Assembly: GCA_943327965.2 (NCBI GenBank)
Contig: CALPYQ020000089.1
Span: forward strand, 1-6,986
Length of the DNA: 6,986 nucleotides
DNA from: Singulisphaera sp. GP187
Lineage (GTDB): Bacteria; Pseudomonadota; Gammaproteobacteria; Burkholderiales; Burkholderiaceae_C
Direction: 5' to 3'
The translations under genes and the position numbers were made by a program. The notes under the pieces are model-generated. The model was not told where the DNA came from. It did not search any database and saw only the letters and a list, made by a program, of their open reading frames with translations. Below are positions 1 to 5,907 of the stretch, piece after piece (the first letter of the stretch is position 1; every line of letters starts with the position of its first letter).

Positions 1-944
1 CAAGTAAATCCAAGTCCCACCGCAAATGCATAAAAAGTCCATTCGGTTTTGGGTGCGACCAAATACAAGGCAATTAAGATGGCACGAGAACCGTACATGG
101 CTGCCAGAATGTATTTGCTGCGATAAACATTGACACATGAACCTGCATACAAGCTACCCAAAATATTGGCCAAACCAATGATGGCCAAAGACCAACTGGC
201 AACAGTGGGTGAGAGACCGCACAAGCCGACTTCTGTGGGCAAATGAGTGACTAAAAATGCAATGTGAAAGCCGCACGTGAAAAAGCCTAAGTGCAGCAAC
301 AAATAGCTTGGATTTTTGATGGCATCGGCCACTGCTTTTTTCAGGCCACCTTCGGGGTCGGGGGTTTTGACGGGCGCGTGGGTGTCGCTGGTGAGTTTGT
401 TCAGCAAAGGAATGGCCAGCAAAGTGACAACCGCCATAGACCACATGGTGCCCATCCATCCAAACCCCTGAATCAGTTTTTGAATAATGGGGGCAAAAAC
501 AAATTGACCAAATGAGCCGCCTGCATTGATGATGCCCGATGAAACGCCCCGTGACTCAGCGGGCATGCGTTGCGCCGCAGCGCTCAATAAAACAGAAAAA
601 CTACAAGTGCCTGCACCCATGGCCGTTAGAACGCCCATGGTCAGAATAAGGCCCAGGCTGCTGCTGACAAAAGGCGTTAATGCGGTACCAATGACCAAGG
701 TGATGATGCCAATCATCAGAACAGGCCTTGGGCCATACTTGTCTGCAAAAGCACCTGCAATGGGTTGAATGGCGCCCCAAACAAACTGGCCGACAGCCAT
801 GGCCAAGCTGATGGTAACGATGCCTAAGCCGGTGTCGGTATTGATGGGCCCCATGTACAAACCCATGGATTGACGGGTGCCCATGGTAATCATGAGGATG
901 GACGCCGCCATGAGGGTGGTGATCCAAACACCTCGGTGATTCAT
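1..944 (-). CDS. MFS transporter, C-terminus cut by window edge
   Basis: This is a major facilitator superfamily inner-membrane carrier, read on the minus strand and open to the left edge: 314 codons are present, and about 80-100 are missing if it has the usual ~400 residues. Hydrophobic segments follow one another from residue 7 on (roughly 7-26, 42-64, 75-93, 97-122, 135-155, 163-181, then 215-234, 250-268, 278-297). The loop between helices 2 and 3 carries the MFS signature GAFADKYGPRPV (residues 64-75). A Gly-rich GGSFGQFVFAP stretch (142-152) resembles the helix-5 region of monocarboxylate/oxalate-formate type carriers. A hydrophilic central loop (about 182-212) divides the halves. The substrate cannot be read from sequence; an organic anion is an inference. 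I chose the ATG at 944 because the hydrophobic N-terminus starts soon after it. An in-frame ATG at 962 adds six residues, and neither start has a clear Shine-Dalgarno. Confidence 0.88.
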   Translation of the reverse strand, partial: MNHRGVWITTLMAASILMITMGTRQSMGLYMGPINTDTGLGIVTISLAMAVGQFVWGAIQPIAGAFADKYGPRPVLMIGIITLVIGTALTPFVSSSLGLILTMGVLTAMGAGTCSFSVLLSAAAQRMPAESRGVSSGIINAGGSFGQFVFAPIIQKLIQGFGWMGTMWSMAVVTLLAIPLLNKLTSDTHAPVKTPDPEGGLKKAVADAIKNPSYLLLHLGFFTCGFHIAFLVTHLPTEVGLCGLSPTVASWSLAIIGLANILGSLYAGSCVNVYRSKYILAAMYGSRAILIALYLVAPKTEWTFYAFAVGLGFT

Positions 945-1008
945 GCTGGGGAAAAAAGCCATAAAGATCGAGCTTTGCTGTCAATGAGAAAGCTTGATCT
1001 TAGTCGAA

Positions 1009-1031
1009 CATTGAAAGTGCTGCTTTCAATG
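1009..1031. promoter_or_regulatory. Perfect 9-bp inverted repeat upstream of the MFS gene
   Basis: The arms CATTGAAAG (1009-1017) and CTTTCAATG (1023-1031) are perfect reverse complements around a 5-nt centre. The repeat lies 65 bp upstream of the MFS start, just beyond the terminator of the preceding minus-strand gene. Size and position suit a dimeric repressor or activator site for the transporter. It has no T-run of its own in the minus direction, so I do not call it a second terminator. A well-spaced -10/-35 pair was not found here. The function is inferred. Confidence 0.4.
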
Positions 1032-1065
1032 AAAAAACCAGCGCTTCACAGGTGTGAAGCGCTGG
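1032..1065 (-). terminator. Rho-independent terminator of the small Lys/Ala-rich protein gene
   Basis: Read on the minus strand, a perfect 12-bp GC-rich stem (arms 1065-1054 and 1049-1038, CCAGCGCTTCAC and its complement) with a 4-nt loop is followed at once by six T residues (1037-1032). It starts 16 bp past the stop codon at 1082. It should end the transcript of the 84-residue protein gene and separate it from the MFS gene downstream. Confidence 0.88.
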
Positions 1066-1081
1066 CGGTCACGCCAATGAA

Positions 1082-1336
1082 TTACTTCTTGGCGGTGTCT
1101 TTTGGCATCTCTTTGGTGGCCTTGTCAGCTTTTTTGGCTTCTGGCTTGGCTTCAGCTTTAGCTTCTGGTTTGGCATCGGCTTTAGCGATTGCTTTGGCTT
1201 CTGTTTTGCCGTCTGCTTTGGCTTCAGCTTTGACAGGTGTTGCAGTGGCAGCAGGTGCTGCGCTTGTTGCAGGGGTGCTTGCAAAAGCTGCAGCTGAGAA
1301 TGCGCCAATGATCAAGGTAGCGAGAAGTTTAGTCAT
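1082..1336 (-). CDS. Small exported Lys/Ala/Glu-rich protein of unknown function
   Basis: An 84-residue protein of no family I can name. Residues 1-19 form a typical Sec signal peptide (MTK, then a Leu/Ala/Ile core, ending AFA before Ser20), so the product should be periplasmic or secreted. An Ala/Thr/Pro-rich linker (20-34) follows. Residues 36-73 are a low-complexity tract built from AEAK/ADAK/PEAK units, recalling histone-H1-like Ala/Lys tails in composition only. The tract is net basic, and the four-residue period would put the charges on helical faces. The DNA under it (1127-1231) is a degenerate 12-bp repeat. A good Shine-Dalgarno precedes the ATG and an intrinsic terminator follows, so it is likely a single-gene unit. 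Both signals and the clean signal peptide argue for a real gene despite the biased composition. No cysteines or enzyme motifs are seen. Confidence 0.8.
   Translation of the reverse strand: MTKLLATLIIGAFSAAAFASTPATSAAPAATATPVKAEAKADGKTEAKAIAKADAKPEAKAEAKPEAKKADKATKEMPKDTAKK
1127..1231 (-). repeat. Degenerate 12-bp tandem repeat encoding (A-E/D-A/P-K)n
   Basis: Codons 36-70 of the small exported protein repeat the pattern GAAGCCAAA-GCN/CCA with synonymous and single-residue changes. The unit is imperfect, so it is an old or drifting expansion and not a fresh exact one. Confidence 0.6.
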
Positions 1337-1340
1337 GATG

Positions 1341-1347
1341 TTTCCTT
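1341..1347 (-). promoter_or_regulatory. Ribosome binding site of the small exported protein
   Basis: On the minus strand AAGGAAA sits 4 nt before the ATG at 1336. It is one of the clearest Shine-Dalgarno sequences in the window and fixes the start. Confidence 0.75.
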
Positions 1348-1408
1348 CATGTTGTTTGAAAACTCCACCGATCGGGAGTGATCATTCAACGGCATGGGAG
1401 ACACACTT

Positions 1409-1440
1409 GTTGACTGAAATATTTAATTATTTGTGTCAAC
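1409..1440. promoter_or_regulatory. Inverted repeat GTTGAC-N20-GTCAAC with AT-rich core
   Basis: The half-sites GTTGAC (1409-1414) and GTCAAC (1435-1440) flank an AT-rich core. The right half-site, read on the minus strand, contains a consensus -35 hexamer TTGACA (1438-1433) directed at the small exported protein gene about 100 bp downstream. No good -10 lies 16-18 bp from it, so the promoter call is weak. The repeat may be an operator for that gene. Confidence 0.3.
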
Positions 1441-1475
1441 TAAAAACTGACTTTGGCGTTGATGTTGCCGTTCAG

Positions 1476-1494
1476 TCACTGAATGATTCAGTGA
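1476..1494. other. 19-bp palindrome immediately after the selU stop codon
   Basis: TCACTGAATGATTCAGTGA has perfect 9-bp arms around one base. It overlaps a second palindrome, GATTCAGTGAATC (1485-1497), which runs into the selU TGA (1498-1496). As RNA it could form a 6-7 bp hairpin, but there is no T-run on the minus strand, so it is not a standard intrinsic terminator. It may be a transcript-end hairpin protecting the 3' end, or a protein-binding site. Confidence 0.4.
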
Positions 1495-1495
1495 A

Positions 1496-2575
1496 TCAGT
1501 CCTGTGATATCAACTCCTTTGCAATCGCATTTAAGCTGAGCTGCGATCTGTTGGATGCAACAAGCTTTTGGGCATTTTCTATTTGCAAAAAATTCCGTTT
1601 CATGGACGCAAAATAAGTGGGGTCGTAGTGCAATTTAAGGAGATCACGAACCACGTCTTCAATGTGATCGGATGCAATTTGGGCTTGCCAATCTTCCACC
1701 ACTTGTTTGCCACGAATGGCCACCAAAGCATCAAGTCGCTTGCTAAAAAGCGCAGGGTCTTTGACAAAGAAATCGTAATCTTCAAGCAGCAATTGAACGC
1801 GCTCTTCATCAGCTAGTTCAAGCTGATAACAAGGGCTTGCGCGCATGGCCAAAATCAAGGATTCCGGCACGGCCAAGTTGCCCACTTTGCGACTTTCCGA
1901 TTCCACATACACCGGCTTGGTGGGGTCCATGTTTCGCAGCGCATCCCACAGCAATGTATCGAAATGTTTTTGACTAGGTTGCGGTTCACCTGGAACGATG
2001 CCCAGCACCGAACTGCGGTGATTGGCAAGGCCCTCAAGGTCTAAGACTTGTGCGCCTTGCGCCCTCAAGCAATGCAGCAATCTGGTTTTGCCCGAACCGG
2101 TGGGGCCGCAAATGACACGCCACGAAAGGCGCTCAACTTGTGCCGGTATGGCGGCAATCAATGCGGTTCTGAAGGCTTTGTAGCCGCCCTCAATGATGGC
2201 AACCTTAAAACCGATTTGTCCCAAAATAAGGGCCAGCGAGCCACTGCGCTTGCCACCGCGCCAGCAATAAACCAGAGGCTGCCAATCTTTGGGTAAATCA
2301 AACACATGATTTTCAATGTGCTTTGAGATGTTGGCGGCCACCATGGCCGCGCCTTTTTTCTTGGCTTCGAAGGGACCAACTTGTTTGTACAAAGTGCCAA
2401 TGACAATTCGTTCCGCGTTGTTCAAAGACGGCCAATTTTGCGCGCCCGGTAAATGGTCTAGCGCATATTCATCTTCAGTTCTGGCATCAATGATGGCGCT
2501 GTATGCGCCTGGTGTGCCAAGCGGCAAACCCATGCGAGCGATGGCATCTTGTGCACTGACGGGGTTCACGCTCAT
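1496..2575 (-). CDS. selU: tRNA 2-selenouridine synthase (SelU/MnmH)
   Basis: SelU acts in the cytoplasm on the wobble 2-thiouridine of Lys, Glu and Gln tRNAs. It first geranylates the sulfur, then uses selenophosphate (made by SelD, not in this window) to give 2-selenouridine. The protein has 359 residues, against about 364 in E. coli. An N-terminal rhodanese domain (about 8-140) carries IIDAR near 28-32, the LNNAERIVIGTLYKQ segment, and the active-site loop YCWRGGKRS with catalytic Cys104. A P-loop follows, GPTGSGKT at 157-164, then family blocks LEGLANHRSSVLG, VYVESESRKVG and, near the end, LHYDPTY. I chose the ATG at 2575 because a GAGG lies 7 nt upstream and the length then fits the family. 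An in-frame TTG at 2635 would add 20 residues without homology to the family. All key residues are present, so the enzyme should work. Its neighbours have no evident link to selenium. Confidence 0.95.
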   Translation of the reverse strand: MSVNPVSAQDAIARMGLPLGTPGAYSAIIDARTEDEYALDHLPGAQNWPSLNNAERIVIGTLYKQVGPFEAKKKGAAMVAANISKHIENHVFDLPKDWQPLVYCWRGGKRSGSLALILGQIGFKVAIIEGGYKAFRTALIAAIPAQVERLSWRVICGPTGSGKTRLLHCLRAQGAQVLDLEGLANHRSSVLGIVPGEPQPSQKHFDTLLWDALRNMDPTKPVYVESESRKVGNLAVPESLILAMRASPCYQLELADEERVQLLLEDYDFFVKDPALFSKRLDALVAIRGKQVVEDWQAQIASDHIEDVVRDLLKLHYDPTYFASMKRNFLQIENAQKLVASNRSQLSLNAIAKELISQD

Positions 2576-2582
2576 AAGAGTG

Positions 2583-2587
2583 CCTCG
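2583..2587 (-). promoter_or_regulatory. Ribosome binding site supporting the selU start at 2575
   Basis: CGAGG on the minus strand stands 7 nt before the ATG at 2575. This decides the start in favour of this ATG over the upstream TTG at 2635. Confidence 0.55.
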
Positions 2588-2792
2588 TGATCTAGCAATG
2601 TGCGGGGGCTCAGGCAGTTCATGCAGGTCAAGCAATGGCCATGGGGTTTGATTTCATTCATAGCTTGATTATGGCAAACCCGACTTGGAGAAAGCCAAAC
2701 TTGAAGCAACAATGAAAGTCCAGTGGCGGCTAGGGCACTCAAAAGCGCTTTCGGCTTGAGACGTTTGATTCATCAACAGGATTTAAATCACC

Positions 2793-3770
2793 ATGGCATT
2801 TCATCGCAGACAACTGATCAGTTCTTCATTGGCCATCTTGCTTTCCGTCACAGGATGGGCTCATGCGCAAGAAAAGTTTCCTTCCAGACAAGTTACTTTG
2901 GTGGTGCCGCAAGCGGCAGGCGGCGCCAACGATGCCATTGCGCGAGTGGTGGCGCAAAAATTATCAGACCAATGGGGTCAGCCTGTCGTGGTTGAAAATC
3001 GGCCCGGTGCGGGTGGCAACGTTGGAACCGCTTATGCGGCCAAAGCCAAAAACGATGGTTATACCCTGTTGGTGAACGCCGATAGCGCCCAGGTGATCAA
3101 CCCATTCTTGTATGCCAAAACGGGCTTTGATTCGGTCAAAGATTTTGAACCCGTAGCCCCGTTGGCCAAAGCGGGTTATGTGTTGGTGGCCAATCCCAGT
3201 TTGCCTGCCAACAACGTGGCAGAACTCATCGCCTTGGCCAAATCCAAGCCAGGTGCTTTGTCAATTGCCTCGGCAGGCAACGGCACCTTGAATCATTTGA
3301 TTGGCGAAATGCTGCAAAAAGCAACCGACATTCAACTGCAGCACATTCCCTACAAGGGCGCGGCCGCAGCGGCCACTGATGTGGTGGGAGGGCAGGTGCC
3401 ACTTTCTGTTCAAAGCATGCCTTCGTCCATTGCCTTCATTCGGGCTGGCAAATTGAAAGTTCTAGGCGTGGTCAATGAAAAGCGTTTGGCCGCATTGCCC
3501 GATGCCCCGTCCATTGGTGAAACCGTGCCTGGTTTTGGCGCGACGCCTTGGTATGGCATGTTTGCGCCAGCCGGAACTCCCAAAAACATCACCCTTCAAA
3601 TTCAAAACGATTTGGCTAAAGCGCTAGATTCAAAAGACGTACAGGATCGACTGGCCACCCTGGGCTGCGAAGCCTTCAAGGGTACCGGCGATCAATTGGC
3701 GCAAATTGTGAAGTCCGACTTAGTGCGTTGGGCCAAAATTGTGAAAGATTCTGGCGCCAAGCTGGATTGA
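2793..3770 (+). CDS. Bug-family (TctC-type) periplasmic solute-binding protein
   Basis: A 325-residue extracytoplasmic receptor of the tripartite tricarboxylate transporter (TTT) class, the usual length for the family. Residues 1-25 are a signal peptide (RR, hydrophobic core, AHA before Gln26), so the mature protein lies in the periplasm. Family hallmarks appear in order: VVPQAAGGANDAIAR (37-51), VVENRPGAGGNVGT (66-79), IPYKGAAAAATDVVGGQV (185-202), then a LPDAPSIGE...VPGFGA block (235-250) and WYGMFAPAGTP (253-263). The ligand is probably a carboxylate or other small organic acid, but this cannot be told from sequence. No tctA/tctB membrane genes are present in the window. The protein may serve a distant transporter or act as an orphan receptor, as many Bug proteins are thought to. 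A weak AGGA (2778-2781) lies 11 nt before the ATG. The gene diverges from selU and converges on the cupin gene. Confidence 0.94.
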   Translation: MAFHRRQLISSSLAILLSVTGWAHAQEKFPSRQVTLVVPQAAGGANDAIARVVAQKLSDQWGQPVVVENRPGAGGNVGTAYAAKAKNDGYTLLVNADSAQVINPFLYAKTGFDSVKDFEPVAPLAKAGYVLVANPSLPANNVAELIALAKSKPGALSIASAGNGTLNHLIGEMLQKATDIQLQHIPYKGAAAAATDVVGGQVPLSVQSMPSSIAFIRAGKLKVLGVVNEKRLAALPDAPSIGETVPGFGATPWYGMFAPAGTPKNITLQIQNDLAKALDSKDVQDRLATLGCEAFKGTGDQLAQIVKSDLVRWAKIVKDSGAKLD

Positions 3771-3801
3771 GTTGAGCCTGGGTCGAACTTGGGTTGAACT
3801 T
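3769..3801. repeat. Three tandem imperfect 11-bp units between convergent genes
   Basis: Units GAGTTGAGCCT (3769-3779), GGGTCGAACTT (3780-3790) and GGGTTGAACTT (3791-3801) lie head to tail. The last two differ at one position; the first differs from the third at three. The array fills the gap between the stop codons of the Bug gene (3768-3770) and the cupin gene (3802-3800) and overlaps both. It may have arisen by slippage that extended the gene end. No hairpin with a T-run was found here. Confidence 0.5.
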
Positions 3802-4297
3802 ACACGCCCCCATGCGGGTGTGTCGGGTCCACCCACAAAACGTGTTCGGGTTTTTCAACCGGTTCAATGTCTAAATTGACGGCCACGGCTTGACCGTCAC
3901 TGCGGCAAAGCACGCATTCCAAGACTTCCGTTTCGCTGGCATTGATTTCTTGGTGCGGCACGTAGGGCGGCACATAGATAAAGTCACCGGGTCCGGCTTC
4001 GGCTGTGAACTCAAGCTGATCGCCCCAGCGCATTCTGGCGCGACCCTTAATGACGTAAATGACGCTTTCTAGGGGGCCGTGGTGGTGCGCGCCCGTTTTG
4101 GCATTGGCATGAATGGTGACCGTGCCGGCCCATAATTTTTCAGCCCCAACCCTTGCAAAGTTGATGGCCGCTTTTCTGTCCATGCCAGGTGTGGAGGGCA
4201 CATTGCCATCCAACTGGTTGGCAGGCACCACTCTAACGCCCTCGTGTTTCCACTTGGGCGGATTGTTTTCGTCGTGAAAATGCGTGTGATGTGTCAT
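3800..4297 (-). CDS. Cupin-domain protein, single domain
   Basis: A 165-residue soluble protein with one cupin beta-barrel. Cupin motif 1 is GAHHHGPLESVIYVIKG (69-84 plus G), with His71, His73 and Glu77 in the HxHx3E metal positions. Motif 2 is GDFIYVPPYVPHQEIN (104-119), with His115 as the fourth ligand. The metal site is therefore complete, and an iron, manganese or zinc-dependent activity or ligand-sensing role is possible. The family includes dioxygenases, isomerases and non-enzymatic binders, so no reaction can be assigned. The N-terminus is His-rich (MTHHTHFH), which could bind metal but is not part of the barrel. The ATG at 4297 lacks a convincing Shine-Dalgarno. The gene diverges from the M20 hydrolase gene across a palindrome-rich region, and divergent pairs of this kind are often co-regulated. 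Confidence 0.9.
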   Translation of the reverse strand: MTHHTHFHDENNPPKWKHEGVRVVPANQLDGNVPSTPGMDRKAAINFARVGAEKLWAGTVTIHANAKTGAHHHGPLESVIYVIKGRARMRWGDQLEFTAEAGPGDFIYVPPYVPHQEINASETEVLECVLCRSDGQAVAVNLDIEPVEKPEHVLWVDPTHPHGGV

Positions 4298-4329
4298 TTT
4301 TGGCGTGTAACTAATTGTCGGTTAACTGG

Positions 4330-4343
4330 TAGTTGTTCAACTA
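4330..4343. promoter_or_regulatory. Inverted repeat TAGTTG-TT-CAACTA
   Basis: Perfect 6-bp arms around two bases, separated by one base from the next palindrome and sharing its GTTG/CAAC core. The pair may be two sites for one regulator of the divergent cupin and M20 genes. The role is inferred from position. Confidence 0.35.
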
Positions 4344-4344
4344 T

Positions 4345-4361
4345 AGGTTGTCAAACAACCT
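4345..4361. promoter_or_regulatory. Candidate GntR/FadR-type operator AGGTTGT-CAA-ACAACCT
   Basis: Perfect 7-bp arms with a 3-bp centre. Its middle, TTGTCAAACAA (4348-4358), fits the TNGTNNNACNA consensus described for the FadR subfamily of GntR regulators. It overlaps the predicted -35 box of the M20 gene (4348-4353), a placement suited to repression. No regulator gene is in the window. Confidence 0.45.
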
Positions 4362-4376
4362 GTTTGTTCATTTAAA
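4348..4376 (+). promoter_or_regulatory. Predicted sigma70 promoter for the M20 hydrolase gene
   Basis: A -35 box TTGTCA (4348-4353, five of six consensus bases) is followed 17 bp later by a -10 box TTTAAA (4371-4376, four of six). Transcription would start near 4383, leaving about 100 nt of leader before the ATG at 4485. The -35 lies inside a palindrome. On the opposite strand the same palindrome gives a perfect TTGACA that could serve the cupin gene, though no matching -10 was seen. Confidence 0.4.
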
Positions 4377-4405
4377 TCAGTAAAAGATGCATTCTGAACT
4401 TAAAT

Positions 4406-4420
4406 TGTGCAGTTTGCACA
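4406..4420. promoter_or_regulatory. Inverted repeat TGTGCA-GTT-TGCACA
   Basis: A third perfect palindrome in the cupin/M20 intergenic region, with 6-bp arms. It lies downstream of the predicted transcription start of the M20 gene, so it could be a roadblock operator or a small leader hairpin. Its core differs from the two GTTG/CAAC palindromes, which suggests a different regulator. Confidence 0.35.
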
Positions 4421-4484
4421 GAGTAAAGACACTGATGTCAATTTTGAGTTAGTCTGCATGCCTTGATGTTTTTTGTAATCAGAC

Positions 4485-5885
4485 ATGACACGACAGGCAG
4501 CAATCCACCGGGCTCAGGTCGCATTTGACGATGGCAGCTTCAAAAGAGTCCTTCAAGCGCGCATTGAAAGACCCACTGAGAGTCAAAATCCAGCCAGACA
4601 TGCCGACTTGTTGGGCTATTTGACTGAAGTTTTACAGCCAGCCTTTGAATCCATGGGATTTGAATGTCAACAATTGACGCATCCCAAGGCCAAGGCGCCT
4701 TTTCTGTTCGCCCAGCGCATTGAATCGCCCAACTTGCCCACCGTATTGGGCTACGGGCATGGCGATGTCATTCGCGGTTTGGAACCAGAATGGCGCGAGG
4801 GGGTTTCTCCTTGGGCACTGACCGAATTAGAAGGCCGCTGGTACGGCCGAGGTATTGCAGACAACAAAGGGCAGCACTCGGTCAACCTCCAAGCGCTTGC
4901 CTGTGTACTGGCTCAGCGAGGCAATTTGGGCTTTAACGCCAAATACCTCATTGAAATGGGCGAGGAAACCGGCTCACCGGGGCTGAAAGAGTTGTGCCAA
5001 GAAAACGCGTCCTTGTTCAAGTCAGACTTGCTGATTGCTTCTGACGGACCCCGCCTAAGTGCCGACCGGCCCACCATTTTCTTGGGCTCACGGGGCTGCA
5101 TCAACTTTGATCTGATGATTGAGTCTCGCGCTGGAGCCCACCATTCGGGTAATTGGGGCGGGCTGATTTCCAACCCCGGCATTCAGTTGGCTCACGCCAT
5201 TGGCTGTGTGGTGTCAGAGCGCGGGGAAATCAAAGTGCCCGAATGGAAGCCCAGCGCATTGCCAGAGGCCGTGCGGCGCGTCTTGGCCGATTGCCAGGTT
5301 GACGGCGGCGCCAATGGACCCGCCATTGAGCCCGATTGGGGGCAGCCAGGGCTGAGTCCTGCAGAGCGTGTGTTTGGCTGGAGTTCATTTGAAGTCTTGG
5401 CCTTCAAAACGGGCAATCCAGACAATCCAGTGAACGCCATACCGCCTCGGGCCAAGGCAACTTGCCAATTGCGCTTTGTGGTGGGCATCGACAGTGACGA
5501 CATATTGGGGGCGCTCAGGCGGCATCTAGACCGGCATGGCTTTGGCTATGTCCAAATTGCGGCAGGCCGAGATGAGGTCTTCAAGGCCACTCGCATTGAC
5601 CCTGACGATGCCTGGGTGTCTTGGGCGGCCAATTCTTTGCAAGTGACCACCCAAAAAACACCCGCCATCTTGCCCAATTTGGGGGGCTCGCTGCCCAATG
5701 ACATCTTTACGGACGTGCTGGGCTTAAAAACAGTCTGGGTGCCTCACTCCTATCCGGGTTGTTCCCAGCATGCACCCAATGAGCATTTGCCCCCCGAATT
5801 GTTGCGCGAGGCATTGCAGGTCATGACGGGCCTGTATTGGGACTTGGGTTCAGGGGATACACCTCATAGCATTTCAACCATATAA
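4485..5885 (+). CDS. M20-family metallopeptidase/amidohydrolase (ArgE/DapE/ACY1 type)
   Basis: A 466-residue dinuclear zinc hydrolase of the M20 family, cleaving an amide bond in an N-acyl amino acid, small peptide or similar compound in the cytoplasm (no signal peptide). The catalytic set is complete: YGHGDV (90-95) gives ligand His92 and Asp94; GRGIADNKGQ (121-130) gives bridging Asp126; MGEETGSPG (158-166) gives general base Glu160 and ligand Glu161; SDGPR (186-190) gives Asp187; and SQHAPNEH (427-434) gives the last ligand, His429. The inserted lid/dimerisation domain spans about 200-320 and beyond, with the usual GAHHSG at 217-222. The length exceeds ArgE/DapE (375-385) and is nearer to longer dipeptidase-like members. 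The substrate is unknown. The ATG at 4485 is the first start after an in-frame stop at 4476-4478 and has no visible Shine-Dalgarno. It may be co-transcribed with the DUF1993 gene 32 bp downstream. Confidence 0.93.
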   Translation: MTRQAAIHRAQVAFDDGSFKRVLQARIERPTESQNPARHADLLGYLTEVLQPAFESMGFECQQLTHPKAKAPFLFAQRIESPNLPTVLGYGHGDVIRGLEPEWREGVSPWALTELEGRWYGRGIADNKGQHSVNLQALACVLAQRGNLGFNAKYLIEMGEETGSPGLKELCQENASLFKSDLLIASDGPRLSADRPTIFLGSRGCINFDLMIESRAGAHHSGNWGGLISNPGIQLAHAIGCVVSERGEIKVPEWKPSALPEAVRRVLADCQVDGGANGPAIEPDWGQPGLSPAERVFGWSSFEVLAFKTGNPDNPVNAIPPRAKATCQLRFVVGIDSDDILGALRRHLDRHGFGYVQIAAGRDEVFKATRIDPDDAWVSWAANSLQVTTQKTPAILPNLGGSLPNDIFTDVLGLKTVWVPHSYPGCSQHAPNEHLPPELLREALQVMTGLYWDLGSGDTPHSISTI

Positions 5886-5907
5886 ATACGATACTCATTT
5901 TTACCTT

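Noticed and set aside
154..459. A 101-codon minus-strand open frame
   Set aside because: It is an out-of-frame reading of the MFS gene with no coherent domain.
601..984. A 127-codon minus-strand open frame rich in His and Arg
   Set aside because: It lies in another frame of the MFS gene, whose own frame gives consecutive membrane helices and the ADKYGPRP signature.
870..1616. A 248-codon plus-strand open frame with Ala/Leu/Ser repeats
   Set aside because: It is antisense to the Lys/Ala-rich gene, its terminator and the end of selU. The repeats are the reverse reading of the AEAK codons, and the minus-strand gene has a signal peptide, ribosome site and terminator.
2576..2635. A 20-residue N-terminal extension of SelU from TTG at 2635
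   Set aside because: The ATG at 2575 has a Shine-Dalgarno and gives the normal family length. The extension does not resemble the family.
2316..2651. A 111-codon plus-strand open frame
   Set aside because: It is antisense to the rhodanese domain of selU, which is clearly coding.
2576..2792. Promoters for divergent selU and the Bug gene
   Set aside because: No -35/-10 pair with acceptable spacing was convincing on either strand. Only short palindromes such as AAAGCGCTTT (2742-2751) and TTGATTCATCAA (2765-2776) were seen.
3801..3822. A possible hairpin with ACAC/GTGT arms as a terminator for the Bug gene
   Set aside because: The pairing is interrupted, there is no T-run, and it lies in the coding end of the cupin gene.
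5192..5503. A 103-codon minus-strand open frame
   Set aside because: It is antisense to the lid domain of the M20 hydrolase and has no recognisable content.
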